64,000 bases of DNA from a virus, in the IMG/VR virus record IMGVR_UViG_3300002835_000103, positions 18,536 through 82,535 of that record, one strand, 5' to 3'. Position 1 is the first letter of the stretch. Each line of letters begins with the position of its first letter. The notes under the pieces are model-generated. The model ran no database searches and had not been told where the DNA came from. It saw only the letters and a list, made by a program, of their open reading frames with translations. Positions 17,268-27,500 of the stretch are shown one piece after another. Position numbers and translations under genes: made by a program.

Positions 17268-18039
17268 TTTTAATATCAAACTGTGAAAAATATTTACATA
17301 AACTCTCACCAAGTACTTCTTGTGCAGAATCACTGGTCTTTTCTAATTTACCTCTGATTGTATGCAGATCTTTCAATCCCCATGCAGTATCTTTGGCTTC
17401 ACCGCAAGTATTTGTGATACTATCGAACTTGTGGTCATATCTATTTATTTCCAAGAAATCGTATATCTTATTAATTGTGTCTTGAGGTGTTTGTACTAGA
17501 TCATCATACTGCACAAAATATAAATTTTCTTTATAATTTTTCATGCCTATCTGTAAACTTTCCCACGGATCTCTAATATAGGATTCCCACAGTTCCATTG
17601 CTCTTGTGTTTGTATTTATCGGCTTGCGCTTTTTTTTCAATGCTGCATCAATAAAATTGTTTGGATCTTTATTAAGTAGCTTGATGAAACTTGTGACAAC
17701 TTCCGCAACCGGTCTGTTGGTACAAATGACCTTGGGGTTTTCAGAAATGTGTAGCTTTGCTGGCATAACATTCCTTGCCCAAGCTCTGTGCTTGTCTATA
17801 ATATGAGGCTTCTTTATGCTCTCATAATATGCTTTGGGTAACGCAGTGTATATGGATGCAGATTGATTTTCAACATCAAAGGTATATTGCTGAGTAACTC
17901 TATTGAGTGCCTCATTTTGCAGGCATAACAAATCCAATAAAGGACTTGTGGGGGAAACATATACCTCTGGATTTTGATTTAAAATTGATCCAAGCAATGT
18001 TGAACCTGATCTAGGTAAGCCGCTTAAAAAGTATATCAT
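17257..18039 (-). CDS. Sulfotransferase family protein
   Basis: 260 residues. The N-terminal P-loop-like motif FLSGLPRSGSTLL (5'-phosphosulfate loop, residues 4-16) is typical of PAPS-dependent sulfotransferases. A second region VICTNRPVAEVVTSF fits the 3'-phosphate-binding segment with its Arg and Ser. YFVQYDDLVQTPQDTINKIYDFL is the usual late helix region. The substrate is unknown. It overlaps the end of the upstream fusion gene by four bases (ATGA type), so both enzymes are probably made together. Confidence 0.75.
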   Translation of the reverse strand: MIYFLSGLPRSGSTLLGSILNQNPEVYVSPTSPLLDLLCLQNEALNRVTQQYTFDVENQSASIYTALPKAYYESIKKPHIIDKHRAWARNVMPAKLHISENPKVICTNRPVAEVVTSFIKLLNKDPNNFIDAALKKKRKPINTNTRAMELWESYIRDPWESLQIGMKNYKENLYFVQYDDLVQTPQDTINKIYDFLEINRYDHKFDSITNTCGEAKDTAWGLKDLHTIRGKLEKTSDSAQEVLGESLCKYFSQFDIKNGI

Positions 18040-19793
18040 TGTATATTCATTCCCAAAAGTTTTTCTCTAACTTTCACAAAAGGTGCTTCCCAATCTCCGT
18101 ATTTTTCTTGGCGCATCAAGGTAAAGCAATCATAATAGGGAGTACGATCTCCATCTAATGCATATAAGAAGTATGGCATAATTGGAGTAACAACCCAGGT
18201 ATCAACACCCATAGCACCAGCAAGGTGACTGACAGATGTGCATGAACTAATTACCAGATCACATTCGGCAACTGCTTTACGAGTATCTTCCCATGTATTT
18301 AATGGAACTTTTCTAACCCAGAATGGACATTCATCTTCGCCCTCATCTCTTTGCAAGCTAATAAACTCTGCATTGATACCTCGAAGTGCCTCAAACATTA
18401 ATTCTGATGGGAACTTCTTATGATGCTCATGCTCAAATTGTGGGTTGCCTTGCCATCTCAATCCAATACGCATCTTTTTGCCTTTGATTGAGAATGGCTT
18501 TCTAATGTAAGGTGCGCCGGATATGTCGTCAAGTTCTAATCCCAACGGAACAGCTGCAGACATACCTGCTACCCAGAAATCATGATATACTCCATAGATT
18601 GATTCGTGTTGCACAACTGCGGATACACCCTCAACATCTATAAACAAAGATGCCAACATACCAGTACAACATACCATGACTTTACATCCTCGATCTGCAA
18701 TAACTTTTGCATAACGAACTTGGTGTATTTGATCTCCCAATCCACCTTCAAGGTATAGCATTACGATACCTTTTGTTTTTCCATCCCACATAGGCATAGG
18801 TGTATCTGGTCTACTGTTTCCAAACACACCAACAATCCGACCACGATCCATTAGGCTATAACCTTTTTGGATTTCACCTTGACGCAAATAATACCAACCT
18901 CTGTTATAAGCTGCTCTATGGTTAAGTGGTTCAGCTGCTTCTATTTTTTGAGAAAGTCTCCAACCTTCATCGAAGTCTCCTCGGGTACTTGCTTCGAGTT
19001 GAAAATCAAGATCGTGTTTTTCTTGTACTGTTCTTGGAGTTTTTAACCAGAACTCACCCTGACAGAATGTGGGATAATGATGCTTTAATAATTCTCTCGG
19101 GTCTTGATTATGCTGACGCTGTAGTACAGGTTTAATATCATGCATACCTGCATACCCGTGAATGTTCTCATCGTCTTCTGATACTGTAGAACCATCAATA
19201 TTCCCAAAGTCATAATTAAAATCTGGTAGACCCAAGAACTCATGAATACGTTTTAGTTCTTTCTTGGGATCTTTAACTAAATCCTCATACTCAACAAACA
19301 GGAAATTTTCTGGGGCAAATTTATACCCTTCTTGCAATGAGATATAAGCTGCCTTCAAGTGATCCATTAACTGACCTGAATAGATAAGTTGATCTAAGTC
19401 TGTGGGTTTTGCCACACGAACAAAAGATGCAGCACAATCGGGCACGGAACGAACCGTTGCAATAACTTTAGGTCTTCTTTCAAGAACCGCAGACATGGCT
19501 GCCATAATTTGTGGAATAGGCCATCCGCGAGATTTATCTATAACAACGGGCTTGTCTACATCTGAGTAAAACGCATCAATAGTCCCTCGCATTGTTGCCG
19601 CCAATTTAGAACGATCCGCATCGTTCTCATTTAATAACCCAGCACTATGCCAAGTATTTGCCAAGCCATCTAAGGCATGGACCAACCCAGATGTTGTACT
19701 AACATGGGTCATTGGATTTTGATTTAAAATGGCTGCCAGAACTGTAGAACCAGAGCGGGGAATGCCTGCAAGAAAATGTAGTTGTTTATTCAT
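18036..19793 (-). CDS. Sulfotransferase - TPR - GT9-like glycosyltransferase fusion
   Basis: 585 residues, three parts. Residues 1 to about 235 form a sulfotransferase (AGIPRSGSTVLAAILNQNP; VIATVRSVPDCAASFVR). About 245-320 is TPR-like (AAYNRGWYYLRQGEIQKGYSLMD). About 340-585 is a GT-B/GT9-like domain: GGLGDQIHQVRYAKVI, MRIGLRWQGNP, then DLVISSCTSVSHLAGAMGVDTWVV, here cited as its separate halves DLVISSCTS and HLAGAMG. TPR-GT9-type proteins occur in bacterial glycan loci, and GT9 includes heptosyltransferases. The fusion suggests one protein adds and sulfates a sugar. A sigma70-like promoter sits just upstream, with an AGGTGA ribosome site. Confidence 0.75.
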   Translation of the reverse strand: MNKQLHFLAGIPRSGSTVLAAILNQNPMTHVSTTSGLVHALDGLANTWHSAGLLNENDADRSKLAATMRGTIDAFYSDVDKPVVIDKSRGWPIPQIMAAMSAVLERRPKVIATVRSVPDCAASFVRVAKPTDLDQLIYSGQLMDHLKAAYISLQEGYKFAPENFLFVEYEDLVKDPKKELKRIHEFLGLPDFNYDFGNIDGSTVSEDDENIHGYAGMHDIKPVLQRQHNQDPRELLKHHYPTFCQGEFWLKTPRTVQEKHDLDFQLEASTRGDFDEGWRLSQKIEAAEPLNHRAAYNRGWYYLRQGEIQKGYSLMDRGRIVGVFGNSRPDTPMPMWDGKTKGIVMLYLEGGLGDQIHQVRYAKVIADRGCKVMVCCTGMLASLFIDVEGVSAVVQHESIYGVYHDFWVAGMSAAVPLGLELDDISGAPYIRKPFSIKGKKMRIGLRWQGNPQFEHEHHKKFPSELMFEALRGINAEFISLQRDEGEDECPFWVRKVPLNTWEDTRKAVAECDLVISSCTSVSHLAGAMGVDTWVVTPIMPYFLYALDGDRTPYYDCFTLMRQEKYGDWEAPFVKVREKLLGMNIQ

Positions 19794-19825
19794 AAAATCA
19801 CCTAATTATTGTGGTATATACTAAT

Positions 19826-19854
19826 ATTTTATCGGATTTAAGATATTTTGTCAA
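19826..19854 (-). promoter_or_regulatory. Sigma70-like promoter of the sulfotransferase genes
   Basis: TTGACA, a 17-base spacer and TAAAAT on the minus strand. The -35 overlaps the stop codon of the upstream glycosyltransferase gene, and the ATG follows about 33 bases after the -10. One mismatch to the consensus -10. Confidence 0.6.
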
Positions 19855-20627
19855 TACTTATCCCACCATTCTCTCCAATTTATAAATGGATCCTTTTCGG
19901 TATCGAATTGCATATGTAGTGCAAGACTTGGAATCGGTATAAGCAAAAAATATCCGCGTGTTTTAAACAACTGATTAATGGATTCATCTTCCATTGTTGG
20001 GGATACTTTACTTGTTCCCATTTTATAAAACAAATCCCATTCGTTTTTTATAATGCTAATGTGCGTCATAAAACAACTTGAAGTCAAGATGTTTGTTCTC
20101 CAATGTCTACCTGAAGATTGTACTACGTATGAGGGAATTTGTGTATTTACCGGAATGTAATGATAGGGATCATTGAATGGGAAAATACTAACAGGTTTAT
20201 TTAATCTGGTGCTGGCATCTACCCAGGTGTTGACCATATCACGAATTGCGTTTATTTCATATAGGTAATCATCTTGAACAAAGTATACTAGGTCTTTACC
20301 AAATTGTTTGCCGTGTTCGTAACATCTAAGAATTGAGGGCATAATGCCTCTTGTTTCCAATTGCGTAATGTTATATGGTACATTGCATTTAGATGCAATA
20401 CTTATTAGTTTATCGAATGAAGCCTCATCCGAATGATCGTCAAATACTTGCAGGGAAATATCAACGTGCGGTAATAGATCAGATGCATAGTTAATCGATT
20501 CAACAAGACTTGTAACGCATCTGCGCATAATTTCAGCTTTGTCTGTACCGCAGTATCTTTGTTTTGTAGTATCTCTGCTTTTTACGGAATGTGTCTGCAA
20601 TACTACTAATAGATTCAATTTATTCAT
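19851..20627 (-). CDS. Glycosyltransferase, GT-A-like
   Basis: 258 residues. An N-terminal beta strand (NLLVVLQTHS), a DDHSDE segment, and a QDDY motif near residue 120 that fits the metal-binding DxD of GT-A glycosyltransferases. The C-terminal half holds HWRTNILTSSCFMT and ends WREWWDKY. It overlaps the upstream methyltransferase gene by four bases. The sugar and acceptor are unknown; the cassette context suggests glycan building or modification. Confidence 0.6.
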   Translation of the reverse strand: MNKLNLLVVLQTHSVKSRDTTKQRYCGTDKAEIMRRCVTSLVESINYASDLLPHVDISLQVFDDHSDEASFDKLISIASKCNVPYNITQLETRGIMPSILRCYEHGKQFGKDLVYFVQDDYLYEINAIRDMVNTWVDASTRLNKPVSIFPFNDPYHYIPVNTQIPSYVVQSSGRHWRTNILTSSCFMTHISIIKNEWDLFYKMGTSKVSPTMEDESINQLFKTRGYFLLIPIPSLALHMQFDTEKDPFINWREWWDKY

Positions 20628-21169
20628 TCTTTAATTACCTTCAATTTAATATTAACTTCCATGATAATGTTATTGTGTTCTTGCACATATCTTTCAACTT
20701 CTTCTTCGGGTCTGCCGTTGAATATTTTATAATATCTTTGATCAGGAATATTTTCCACTTCTGCAAGCTCAAAGTCTACATTGTAATAATGCGCCAATCT
20801 AGAAGCAGATTCTCCTCGTTGTTTGCATAGATCATTGTATTTTTTACTAAAAAGCCCTAATCCTTCAGCAGTTATTGGTCTACGATGTGTTGGATCATTT
20901 GCAAAATATTCATGTCTATGATGTGGTACTACAATATCAATTATAGCATCATGCTTACAAACACGATATAGTTCTTTGATTGCGTGAAAATACCCTTCGC
21001 CCATGTGCTCTAACACATGATGCGCAATTACTTCTTCTACGGAGTTATCTTCAAACGGCCATGTGTCGTTTTCGAGATCAAATTTAAAATCAGGATTACA
21101 ATTATCATCGTAATCACAATTTAAAAATCCATCATATTGTTTATCACCTGCTCCAATATTTAATTTCAT
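20624..21169 (-). CDS. SAM-dependent methyltransferase (class I)
   Basis: 181 residues. Starts directly with the SAM-binding strand KLNIGAGDKQYDGFLNCDYD (motif I with GAG), followed by DLENDTWPFEDNSVEEVIAHHVLEH, quoted here as WPFEDNSVEEV and HHVLEHM, the usual motif II and post-motif region. FHAIKELYRVCK and DIVVPHH follow. This layout is common in small methyltransferases of glycan loci. It is coupled to the glycosyltransferase by an ATGA overlap. The acceptor is unknown. Confidence 0.75.
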   Translation of the reverse strand: MKLNIGAGDKQYDGFLNCDYDDNCNPDFKFDLENDTWPFEDNSVEEVIAHHVLEHMGEGYFHAIKELYRVCKHDAIIDIVVPHHRHEYFANDPTHRRPITAEGLGLFSKKYNDLCKQRGESASRLAHYYNVDFELAEVENIPDQRYYKIFNGRPEEEVERYVQEHNNIIMEVNIKLKVIKE

Positions 21170-21184
21170 AATATTTCCAATAAT

Positions 21185-21676
21185 TTACTTTTCTATTAAT
21201 CTAAAAATTTGCACAATTCCACTATCAAATGAATGGAATAACCAAGGCCTGAAAAATACAGCTTGCCCCGGTTTCAACTGATGGTTAACCATTAGATCCC
21301 ATTCAAATAAATTTCTATAATTGTGTTGGTATCCGTCTAATGCAGTTAATGCGCCGGATTTGTGTTCAAAGATGTTAAATGTAGATTGATCTATTGCGAC
21401 TACAAGTAACCATTCCTTTAAAGAATCAAATCCTTCGAAGTGTATCAGTAATTCGGGGAATCGAAACACGCCCGACTTTTCTCTATCAACTGTAACATCT
21501 TTACCAAGTACGGTTGAGAATAGTTTATCTGCGTCTGCAGGGATGTGATTGAAATTTAATATTTCTTTACCAAACTCAGTTGATTGAAAGTTTAAACCTC
21601 TAACCACATTATGTAAATTGGTTGCGCTTTCTACATTATAAAATTCATCAACCGTCATTGTTTTAATTAATGCCAT
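21185..21676 (-). CDS. Oxygenase/cupin-like protein of unknown function
   Basis: 163 residues. The ending GQAVFFRPWLFHSFDSGIVQIFRL shares the FRPWL(F/W)H strand with the oxygenase-like protein at 16641, so the two probably share a jelly-roll fold. The usual upstream HxD iron pair is not obvious here, so it may be catalytically inactive or bind a sugar. It heads the glycan cassette, 16 bases before the methyltransferase gene, and has a GATAAATA late-type sequence 35 bases upstream. Confidence 0.5.
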   Translation of the reverse strand: MALIKTMTVDEFYNVESATNLHNVVRGLNFQSTEFGKEILNFNHIPADADKLFSTVLGKDVTVDREKSGVFRFPELLIHFEGFDSLKEWLLVVAIDQSTFNIFEHKSGALTALDGYQHNYRNLFEWDLMVNHQLKPGQAVFFRPWLFHSFDSGIVQIFRLIEK

Positions 21677-21710
21677 ACTAAAATATTCCCGTTATAATTT
21701 AATTATATAT

Positions 21711-21718
21711 TATTTATC
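21711..21718 (-). promoter_or_regulatory. Late-type promoter variant (GATAAATA)
   Basis: GATAAATA on the minus strand in the 40-base gap before the oxygenase-like gene. It differs in one base from the T4 late core, and its 35-base distance to the ATG is like that of the exact copies. Confidence 0.45.
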
Positions 21719-22910
21719 ATCCTAATCCTATACTATGGCTGTATCCAGTAGCTACAGTAAGCCAATTTGTTAAGGATCCGACCTGGTTTGGCTCACTTCT
21801 ACCAAAAGTATCTCCAAGACCAAGTTTACCGTTAAAGTTATCTCCCCAAGACCACAATGTACCGTCGGTTTTAGTTATTATGCACTGAGTGTTCAAAGCT
21901 CCAGTCCCAGCATTTGACCAAGTTGTTAATGCACCAACTTGTTTTGGACTAGAATAACTTGTGGTATTACCTAAACCCAATTGTCCAGATGATCCTCTAC
22001 CCCATGTCCACAATGTACCATCAGTTTTAATTGCCGCGCAGCTATTATACATCGCACGAATTTTTGACCAATTTGTTAATGCCCCAATTTGTACTGGGCT
22101 TGAAAAGTATGTAATATTACTTAGACCTAATTGACCATAACCATTATTTCCCCAGCTCCACATAGTACCATCAGTTTTAATAGCAATCGAAAAATTGGAT
22201 TGTCCCCCGCAACTACCACGTGCCCAAGTTGTTAATGCACCAATCTGTACTGGACTAGATCTATGCGCAGTATCGCCTAGTCCTAATTTGCCATGATGGT
22301 TCGCGCCCCATGACCACATAGTACCATCTGTTTTAATGGCTATGGAGTGATCAACACCGGAGGAAACACTTGACCAATTTGTTAATGCCCCAATTTGTAC
22401 TGGACTAGATATATTTGTAGTATTACCTAAACCAAGCTGACCTAAGTTATTTTTACCCCACGACCAAATAGTACCATCTGTTTTGATGGCCATGCTGCAA
22501 CCGAAGCCTGAACTAACACGAGACCAAGTGGTTAATGCACCAATCTGCACTGGACTAGATCTATTTGTAGTATCACCTAAGCCCAATACGCCTTGATAAT
22601 TTTCACCCCATGCCCATAAGGTGCCGTCGGTTTTAATTGCTTGACTATTTGAGTATCCTGCACCTACAACAGACCAATTCAAAGACCCAACTTGTTTTGG
22701 ACTTGAATAATTTGTCGTATTGCCTATACCTATTTGACCACTGCTACCGCTCCCCCATGAATATATTTTATATACTACCGGAGGCGCAGGCCAAATGCCT
22801 GCTCGTTTTGCCTGCATTTGATCTGCAGGATTAAAAATTCCAGAAGCAGATGAAGTATTAACTACTGTGGGTGTTGCAGATATTAATCCGCCGTAATACT
22901 TTTTAACCAT
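21717..22910 (-). CDS. RCC1-repeat beta-propeller protein 9 (second tag type)
   Basis: 397 residues. It carries a different N-terminal tag of about 40 residues (KYYGGLISAT, then NTSSASGIFNPADQMQAKRAG and a WPAPP hinge), followed by YKIYSWGSG and seven RCC1 blades. The tag occurs in structural proteins of aquatic phages and is shared with the next gene. The second blade turn is shortened (GSLNWSVVGAG). Because of the other tag, it may dock at a different virion site from the array proteins. Confidence 0.78.
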   Translation of the reverse strand: MVKKYYGGLISATPTVVNTSSASGIFNPADQMQAKRAGIWPAPPVVYKIYSWGSGSSGQIGIGNTTNYSSPKQVGSLNWSVVGAGYSNSQAIKTDGTLWAWGENYQGVLGLGDTTNRSSPVQIGALTTWSRVSSGFGCSMAIKTDGTIWSWGKNNLGQLGLGNTTNISSPVQIGALTNWSSVSSGVDHSIAIKTDGTMWSWGANHHGKLGLGDTAHRSSPVQIGALTTWARGSCGGQSNFSIAIKTDGTMWSWGNNGYGQLGLSNITYFSSPVQIGALTNWSKIRAMYNSCAAIKTDGTLWTWGRGSSGQLGLGNTTSYSSPKQVGALTTWSNAGTGALNTQCIITKTDGTLWSWGDNFNGKLGLGDTFGRSEPNQVGSLTNWLTVATGYSHSIGLG

Positions 22911-22928
22911 ATTAATTTATATTGTTAT

Positions 22929-24140
22929 TTATTGCTTAGTAGCCAACACGAATCGATGGGAATTTCCTGCAACAACATCTATCCAGGTAGTCAACGATCC
23001 AACTTGATTTGGACTAGTATTATTAAAAATATAGCCTTGTGCCAGGACTCCACCCTGATCACTTCCCCATGCCCATAATGTACCATTTGTTTTAATTGCG
23101 GTGGTGAAATAATTACCTGCAGAAACTTTTAACCAATTAGTTAAAGCTCCAACTTGGTTCCAAACGTATGTACTCGAAGTTCCGTTATTTCCCAGTTCTC
23201 CATATGAATTCTGGCCAATAGTCCATAATGTACCATCAGTTTTAGTTGCTGCATTGTGGTTGCGGTTAGCAGCAACCGACGCCCAATTTGTGCCTGAGCC
23301 AACTTGTGTTGGCTCAGATCTTTTTACAGTATCCCCAAATCCTAATCTGCCCTGAAAACCACTTCCATTAGTCCCCCAGGCATACAACGTACCATCTGTT
23401 TTAATTGCAAAACTTGTATTATAACCTGCAGAAATCTTTAGCCAAGTGGTTAGAGCACCAATCTGTTTTGGACTCGAATATGCTGTAGTATTACCTAAAC
23501 CCAATTGACCGTCATTAGCAGATCCCCAACTCCACAATGTACCATCGGTTTTAACTGCCAAACAATGAAATTGAACAACTGAAGTAGTTTTCCAATTGGT
23601 TAAAGCGCCAATTTGTTTAGGAGAAGAATAATAAGTACTATTACCTAGACCCAGTACTCCGGCGTTATTAGCACCACAACTCCACATCGTGCCATCGGTT
23701 TTAACTGCAATAAAGCATTGTAAACCTGCGCTAACACTTTCCCAATTAGCTAATGCACCTACTTGCGTTGGACTAGAAACTGGTGTGGTATTACCAAGAC
23801 CCAAACGACCATACCCATTTCTTCCCCAGGCCCAAAATGTTCCGTCAGTTTTAATAGAATATCCTGAGTGTCCTCCGGCTGCTATAGTTTTCCAATTGGT
23901 TAAAGATCCAACTTGTTTAGGTGAGGAATAAAGGTTAGTATTACCTAAGCCAAGGTTACCATATGAATTTTGCCCCCAAGACCAAAGATTGTATGGGATA
24001 GGAGGTGCTGCAGGCGTAGGCCAATTGCCTGCTCGTTTTGCCTGCATTTGTTGAGTAGGATTGAATATTCCAGAAGCGGATGAAGTATTAACTACCGTTT
24101 TGGTGGCAGATATTAGTCCTCCATAATACCTTCTTTTCAT
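22929..24140 (-). CDS. RCC1-repeat beta-propeller protein 10 (second tag type)
   Basis: 403 residues. Tag KRRYYGGLISATKTVV...GIFNPTQQMQAKRAG and a WPTPAAPP hinge, then YNLWSWGQN and seven blades. Several blades depart from the WxWG core: TMWSCGAN, TLYAWGTN and TLWTIGQN. One has an insert GSGFQGRLGFG. It is the most diverged RCC1 protein in the window but clearly a paralogue of the downstream gene with the same tag. Confidence 0.78.
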   Translation of the reverse strand: MKRRYYGGLISATKTVVNTSSASGIFNPTQQMQAKRAGNWPTPAAPPIPYNLWSWGQNSYGNLGLGNTNLYSSPKQVGSLTNWKTIAAGGHSGYSIKTDGTFWAWGRNGYGRLGLGNTTPVSSPTQVGALANWESVSAGLQCFIAVKTDGTMWSCGANNAGVLGLGNSTYYSSPKQIGALTNWKTTSVVQFHCLAVKTDGTLWSWGSANDGQLGLGNTTAYSSPKQIGALTTWLKISAGYNTSFAIKTDGTLYAWGTNGSGFQGRLGFGDTVKRSEPTQVGSGTNWASVAANRNHNAATKTDGTLWTIGQNSYGELGNNGTSSTYVWNQVGALTNWLKVSAGNYFTTAIKTNGTLWAWGSDQGGVLAQGYIFNNTSPNQVGSLTTWIDVVAGNSHRFVLATKQ

Positions 24141-24141
24141 A

Positions 24142-24513
24142 TTAGCTTATATCCTCATAACTGCAAGTTACGTGAAGAACATTTCCAGTATCTGCAGTTG
24201 CCCCTAAACTTGTATTTTCTTCCAAGTAATATTGACTGCTTTTATCTATAACATTTAATGTACTGTTTCCAGGAACCGTTGTCCGGCCAACAATATTAAA
24301 TGCATTGCCACTCAAGCTAGCTGCAGAATAATAACTTATTGTTACATTTGCAGACGTTGAAGTGTAATTTGAAACGTTCAATACATTTATCTTTAAACAT
24401 TTGCCAGAACTAGCGGCATTGTTTAGTATAGAAGTTGCAGTTATAGTTGTTAAGTTTGCTCCCGCTGTTTTACCATTGATTATTGTTGCGCCGATTATGT
24501 TTGGTGCTGCCAT
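24142..24513 (-). CDS. Small virion-like beta-sandwich protein
   Basis: 123 residues with no catalytic motif. Alternating short strands (NVTISYYSAASL, TTVPGNSTLNVID, NVLHVTCSYEDIS) suggest a beta-sandwich. Its size and place, directly downstream of the 1787-residue fibre gene and one base from it, match the 109-111-residue proteins at 30924, 33756 and 38837. These may be fibre-associated collar or joint proteins. Function is inferred from context only. Confidence 0.55.
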   Translation of the reverse strand: MAAPNIIGATIINGKTAGANLTTITATSILNNAASSGKCLKINVLNVSNYTSTSANVTISYYSAASLSGNAFNIVGRTTVPGNSTLNVIDKSSQYYLEENTSLGATADTGNVLHVTCSYEDIS

Positions 24514-24514
24514 G

Positions 24515-27500
24515 TTATCCTCCGAATATTAATGAATAGCCCACTGCTGCAGCTGCGCTTCCGCCTGCGCCTCCGCTACCAACAGTAGTCCAACCTGATG
24601 AAGTGTATACAACCAACGCGTTTGCGGTTGTGTTATAAACTGTATCGCCTTGTAATGCAGTTGCTAAAGCATTAGTATTAGAATAATTTGCAAATCTTAT
24701 TGGCGTTGAAGCCTGTACTCTGCCGGTCGATTGTGGCGATAATAAAATATTACCAGATGTTGATATTGTTAAATCACCAAATCCATTAATAATTCCTGCA
24801 GTATTGCCAGAACTTAATGTTACAACAGATGAATTTGCACCTGTTGCAAGAATAATATTTCCGCCGGATGTAATATTAACATTACCCGCGGAGAAAATTG
24901 TTCCACCAGCTGCGCCTGTACCATTGGCATAGAATGCGTTTGCTATTACGTTACCGGTGTTAATGTTGCCGGTATAAGTTATTAGGAACGCGGCAACATT
25001 GGCATTGGCAAATTGACTACCTTGTGGGTTTGCTGCAAGATAAGCAATAACATTTGAAACAACTCTTGCATTTGTATAATATAAGTTACCACTTGAAGCA
25101 AGTTCTGCAACATTGGCAGTTGTTAAATTAGCCTGCGTAACTGACCCACCGGCTGATATACCAGTAACCGTTCCTCTAAATGTTATCGGACTGTTGACAA
25201 AAATGTTACCGCCAGCCAAATTCAAATTACCTGTAGCACTTAACAATAAGTTACTAGATGTCGATAATTCTGCAGAGCCTGTACCTGTAGCAATAAATGT
25301 ATTTGCAATTATGTTTCCGCTTGCAAGAACATTTGAAGCTGTTAAATTAATGGTATTATTTTGAGCAATAATGTTCAAATTACCGGTTGAATTTAATGTG
25401 CCGGACGTTGCTGAAGGTGAAATAACTGTGTTAGCTATAACATTACCTGCGGAAATATTACCGGTATATGTTGTTAAGAATGCACTCACATTTGCATTAC
25501 TATAACTTCCGCTTGTAGGATTTGTTAATAGATATGCTGCAACATTGGCATTACCATATGTACCGCCTTGTGGGTTTGCCGCAAGATAAGCAATAACATT
25601 TGAAACAACTCTTGCATTGGTGTAATATAGGTTGTTTAATTCTGTTACATTTGCCGTTGTTAAATTAGCCTGAGTAACCGATGCACTTGCAATACCCGTA
25701 ACCGTTCCTCTGAATGTTATAGGGCTATTGACAAAAATGTTACCACCTGCCAAATTTAAATTGCCGGTCGCGCTTAATAACAAATTGCTTGAAGTTGAAA
25801 GTTCTGCGGAACCTGTACCTGTAGCAGTGAATGTGTTAGCAACAATATTGCCAGATGCAAGAACAGTATTTGCAGTTAAATTAATTGTGTCACCGGAAAC
25901 AATGTTCAAATTACCAGTTGAATTTAATGTGCCAGATGTTGCAAACGGTGAAATAACTGTGTTAGCAATAACATTGCCAGCATTAATATTGCCGGTATAT
26001 GTTGTCAGGAATGCGCCGACATTAGCATTACCAAAATTACTTATTATTGGATTTGCCGTTAAATAAGCAGTAACATTAGATAACACACGAGCATTTGTGT
26101 AATATAAATTGCCACTTGCGGCATTTTCATTTACATTTGCAGTGTTTAAATTAGCAGTTAATGCATAAGATGATAGTACTCCAATAACATTAGAATAAAC
26201 TCTTGCATTTGTGTAGTATAGATTTGAACCTTCAGCAATACTAGAAGTCGTTAAGGTTAACCCTGTTAATCCTCCTCTTAATACCAGATTACCATTAACA
26301 AAAACATTTGGAGCAGTTAAGTTCAAATTACCGGCTGCACTTAATAATAAATTACTTGTGGATACTATTTCACCGGAACCTGCACCTGCTGATATAAATG
26401 TATTTGCAACAATGTTGCCTGATACCAATACGTTGGGCGTGGTTAAATTAATTGTACCCACCGCAGTAATATTTAAATTGCCAGTAGATGTTAGTGTAGC
26501 TGATGTTGCCGTAGGAGAAACAAAGCTGTTAGAAATTATATTTCCTGCAGAAAGATTGCCCGTATATGTTGTTAAGAATGAAGCAACATTGGCATTACTA
26601 AATGATGAAGATGCTGTAGGAGCAGCCCAGAATAAATTGCCTGTGCCATTTGTTTGCAGTATATACCCGGTCACCCCATCGGTCTTTGGCCATGCTTGCC
26701 CATCTAATATAATTCTACCTGTGCCGTTTGCAACCAATTCTATGTTGGAATTTCCGGTAGTTGATATAGATAGAACACCCACGTTGTCTATTATGCCGCC
26801 GGTTAAAATTAAGTTACCTGCAGCAATGTTACCAGTGTATGTTGGCAATGCCGCTTCAATATTTGATAATACTCGAGCATTGGTATAATATAAGTTTGAA
26901 CCTTCGGCAATGCTTGATGTTGTTAGTGTTAATCCAGTTATTCCGCCTCTTAGTACTAAATTGCCGTTAACAAAAACATTCGATGATGTTAAGTTAAGAT
27001 TACCGGCTGCACTTAATAACAAGTTACTTGTGGATGCAACTTCGCCTGAGCCTGCACCGGTCGATATAAAATTATTTGCTACAACATTACCTGACACCAA
27101 TACGTTTGGTGTTGTTAAATTAATTGTTCCGGCCGCAGTAATATTCAAATTACCCGTTGATGTCAATGTTGCTGAAGTTGCGGTTGGCGATACAAAACTA
27201 TTGGCAATTACATTACCGGCACTTAGATTGCCAGTATAAGTTGTTAAGAAAGAACTCACATTGGCATTGCCAAAACTAACAGTCGCAGGATTTGCTGCTA
27301 AATATGCAATAACATTTGATACTACTCTGGCATTGGTATAATATAAGTTTGAACCTTCAGCAATGTTTGAAGTAGACAATGCTGATAATGCGCTTATAAC
27401 ATTAGAGTAAACTCTTGCATTCGTGTAGTATAAGTTTGAACCTTCAGCAATGCTTGATGTTGTTAAAGTTAAGCCTGACAGAGCACCTCGTAATACTAAA

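Noticed and set aside
22926-22933. AATAAATA late-type variant before RCC1 protein 9
   Set aside because: Overlaps the end of the upstream gene and leaves too short a leader; too weak to list as a promoter.
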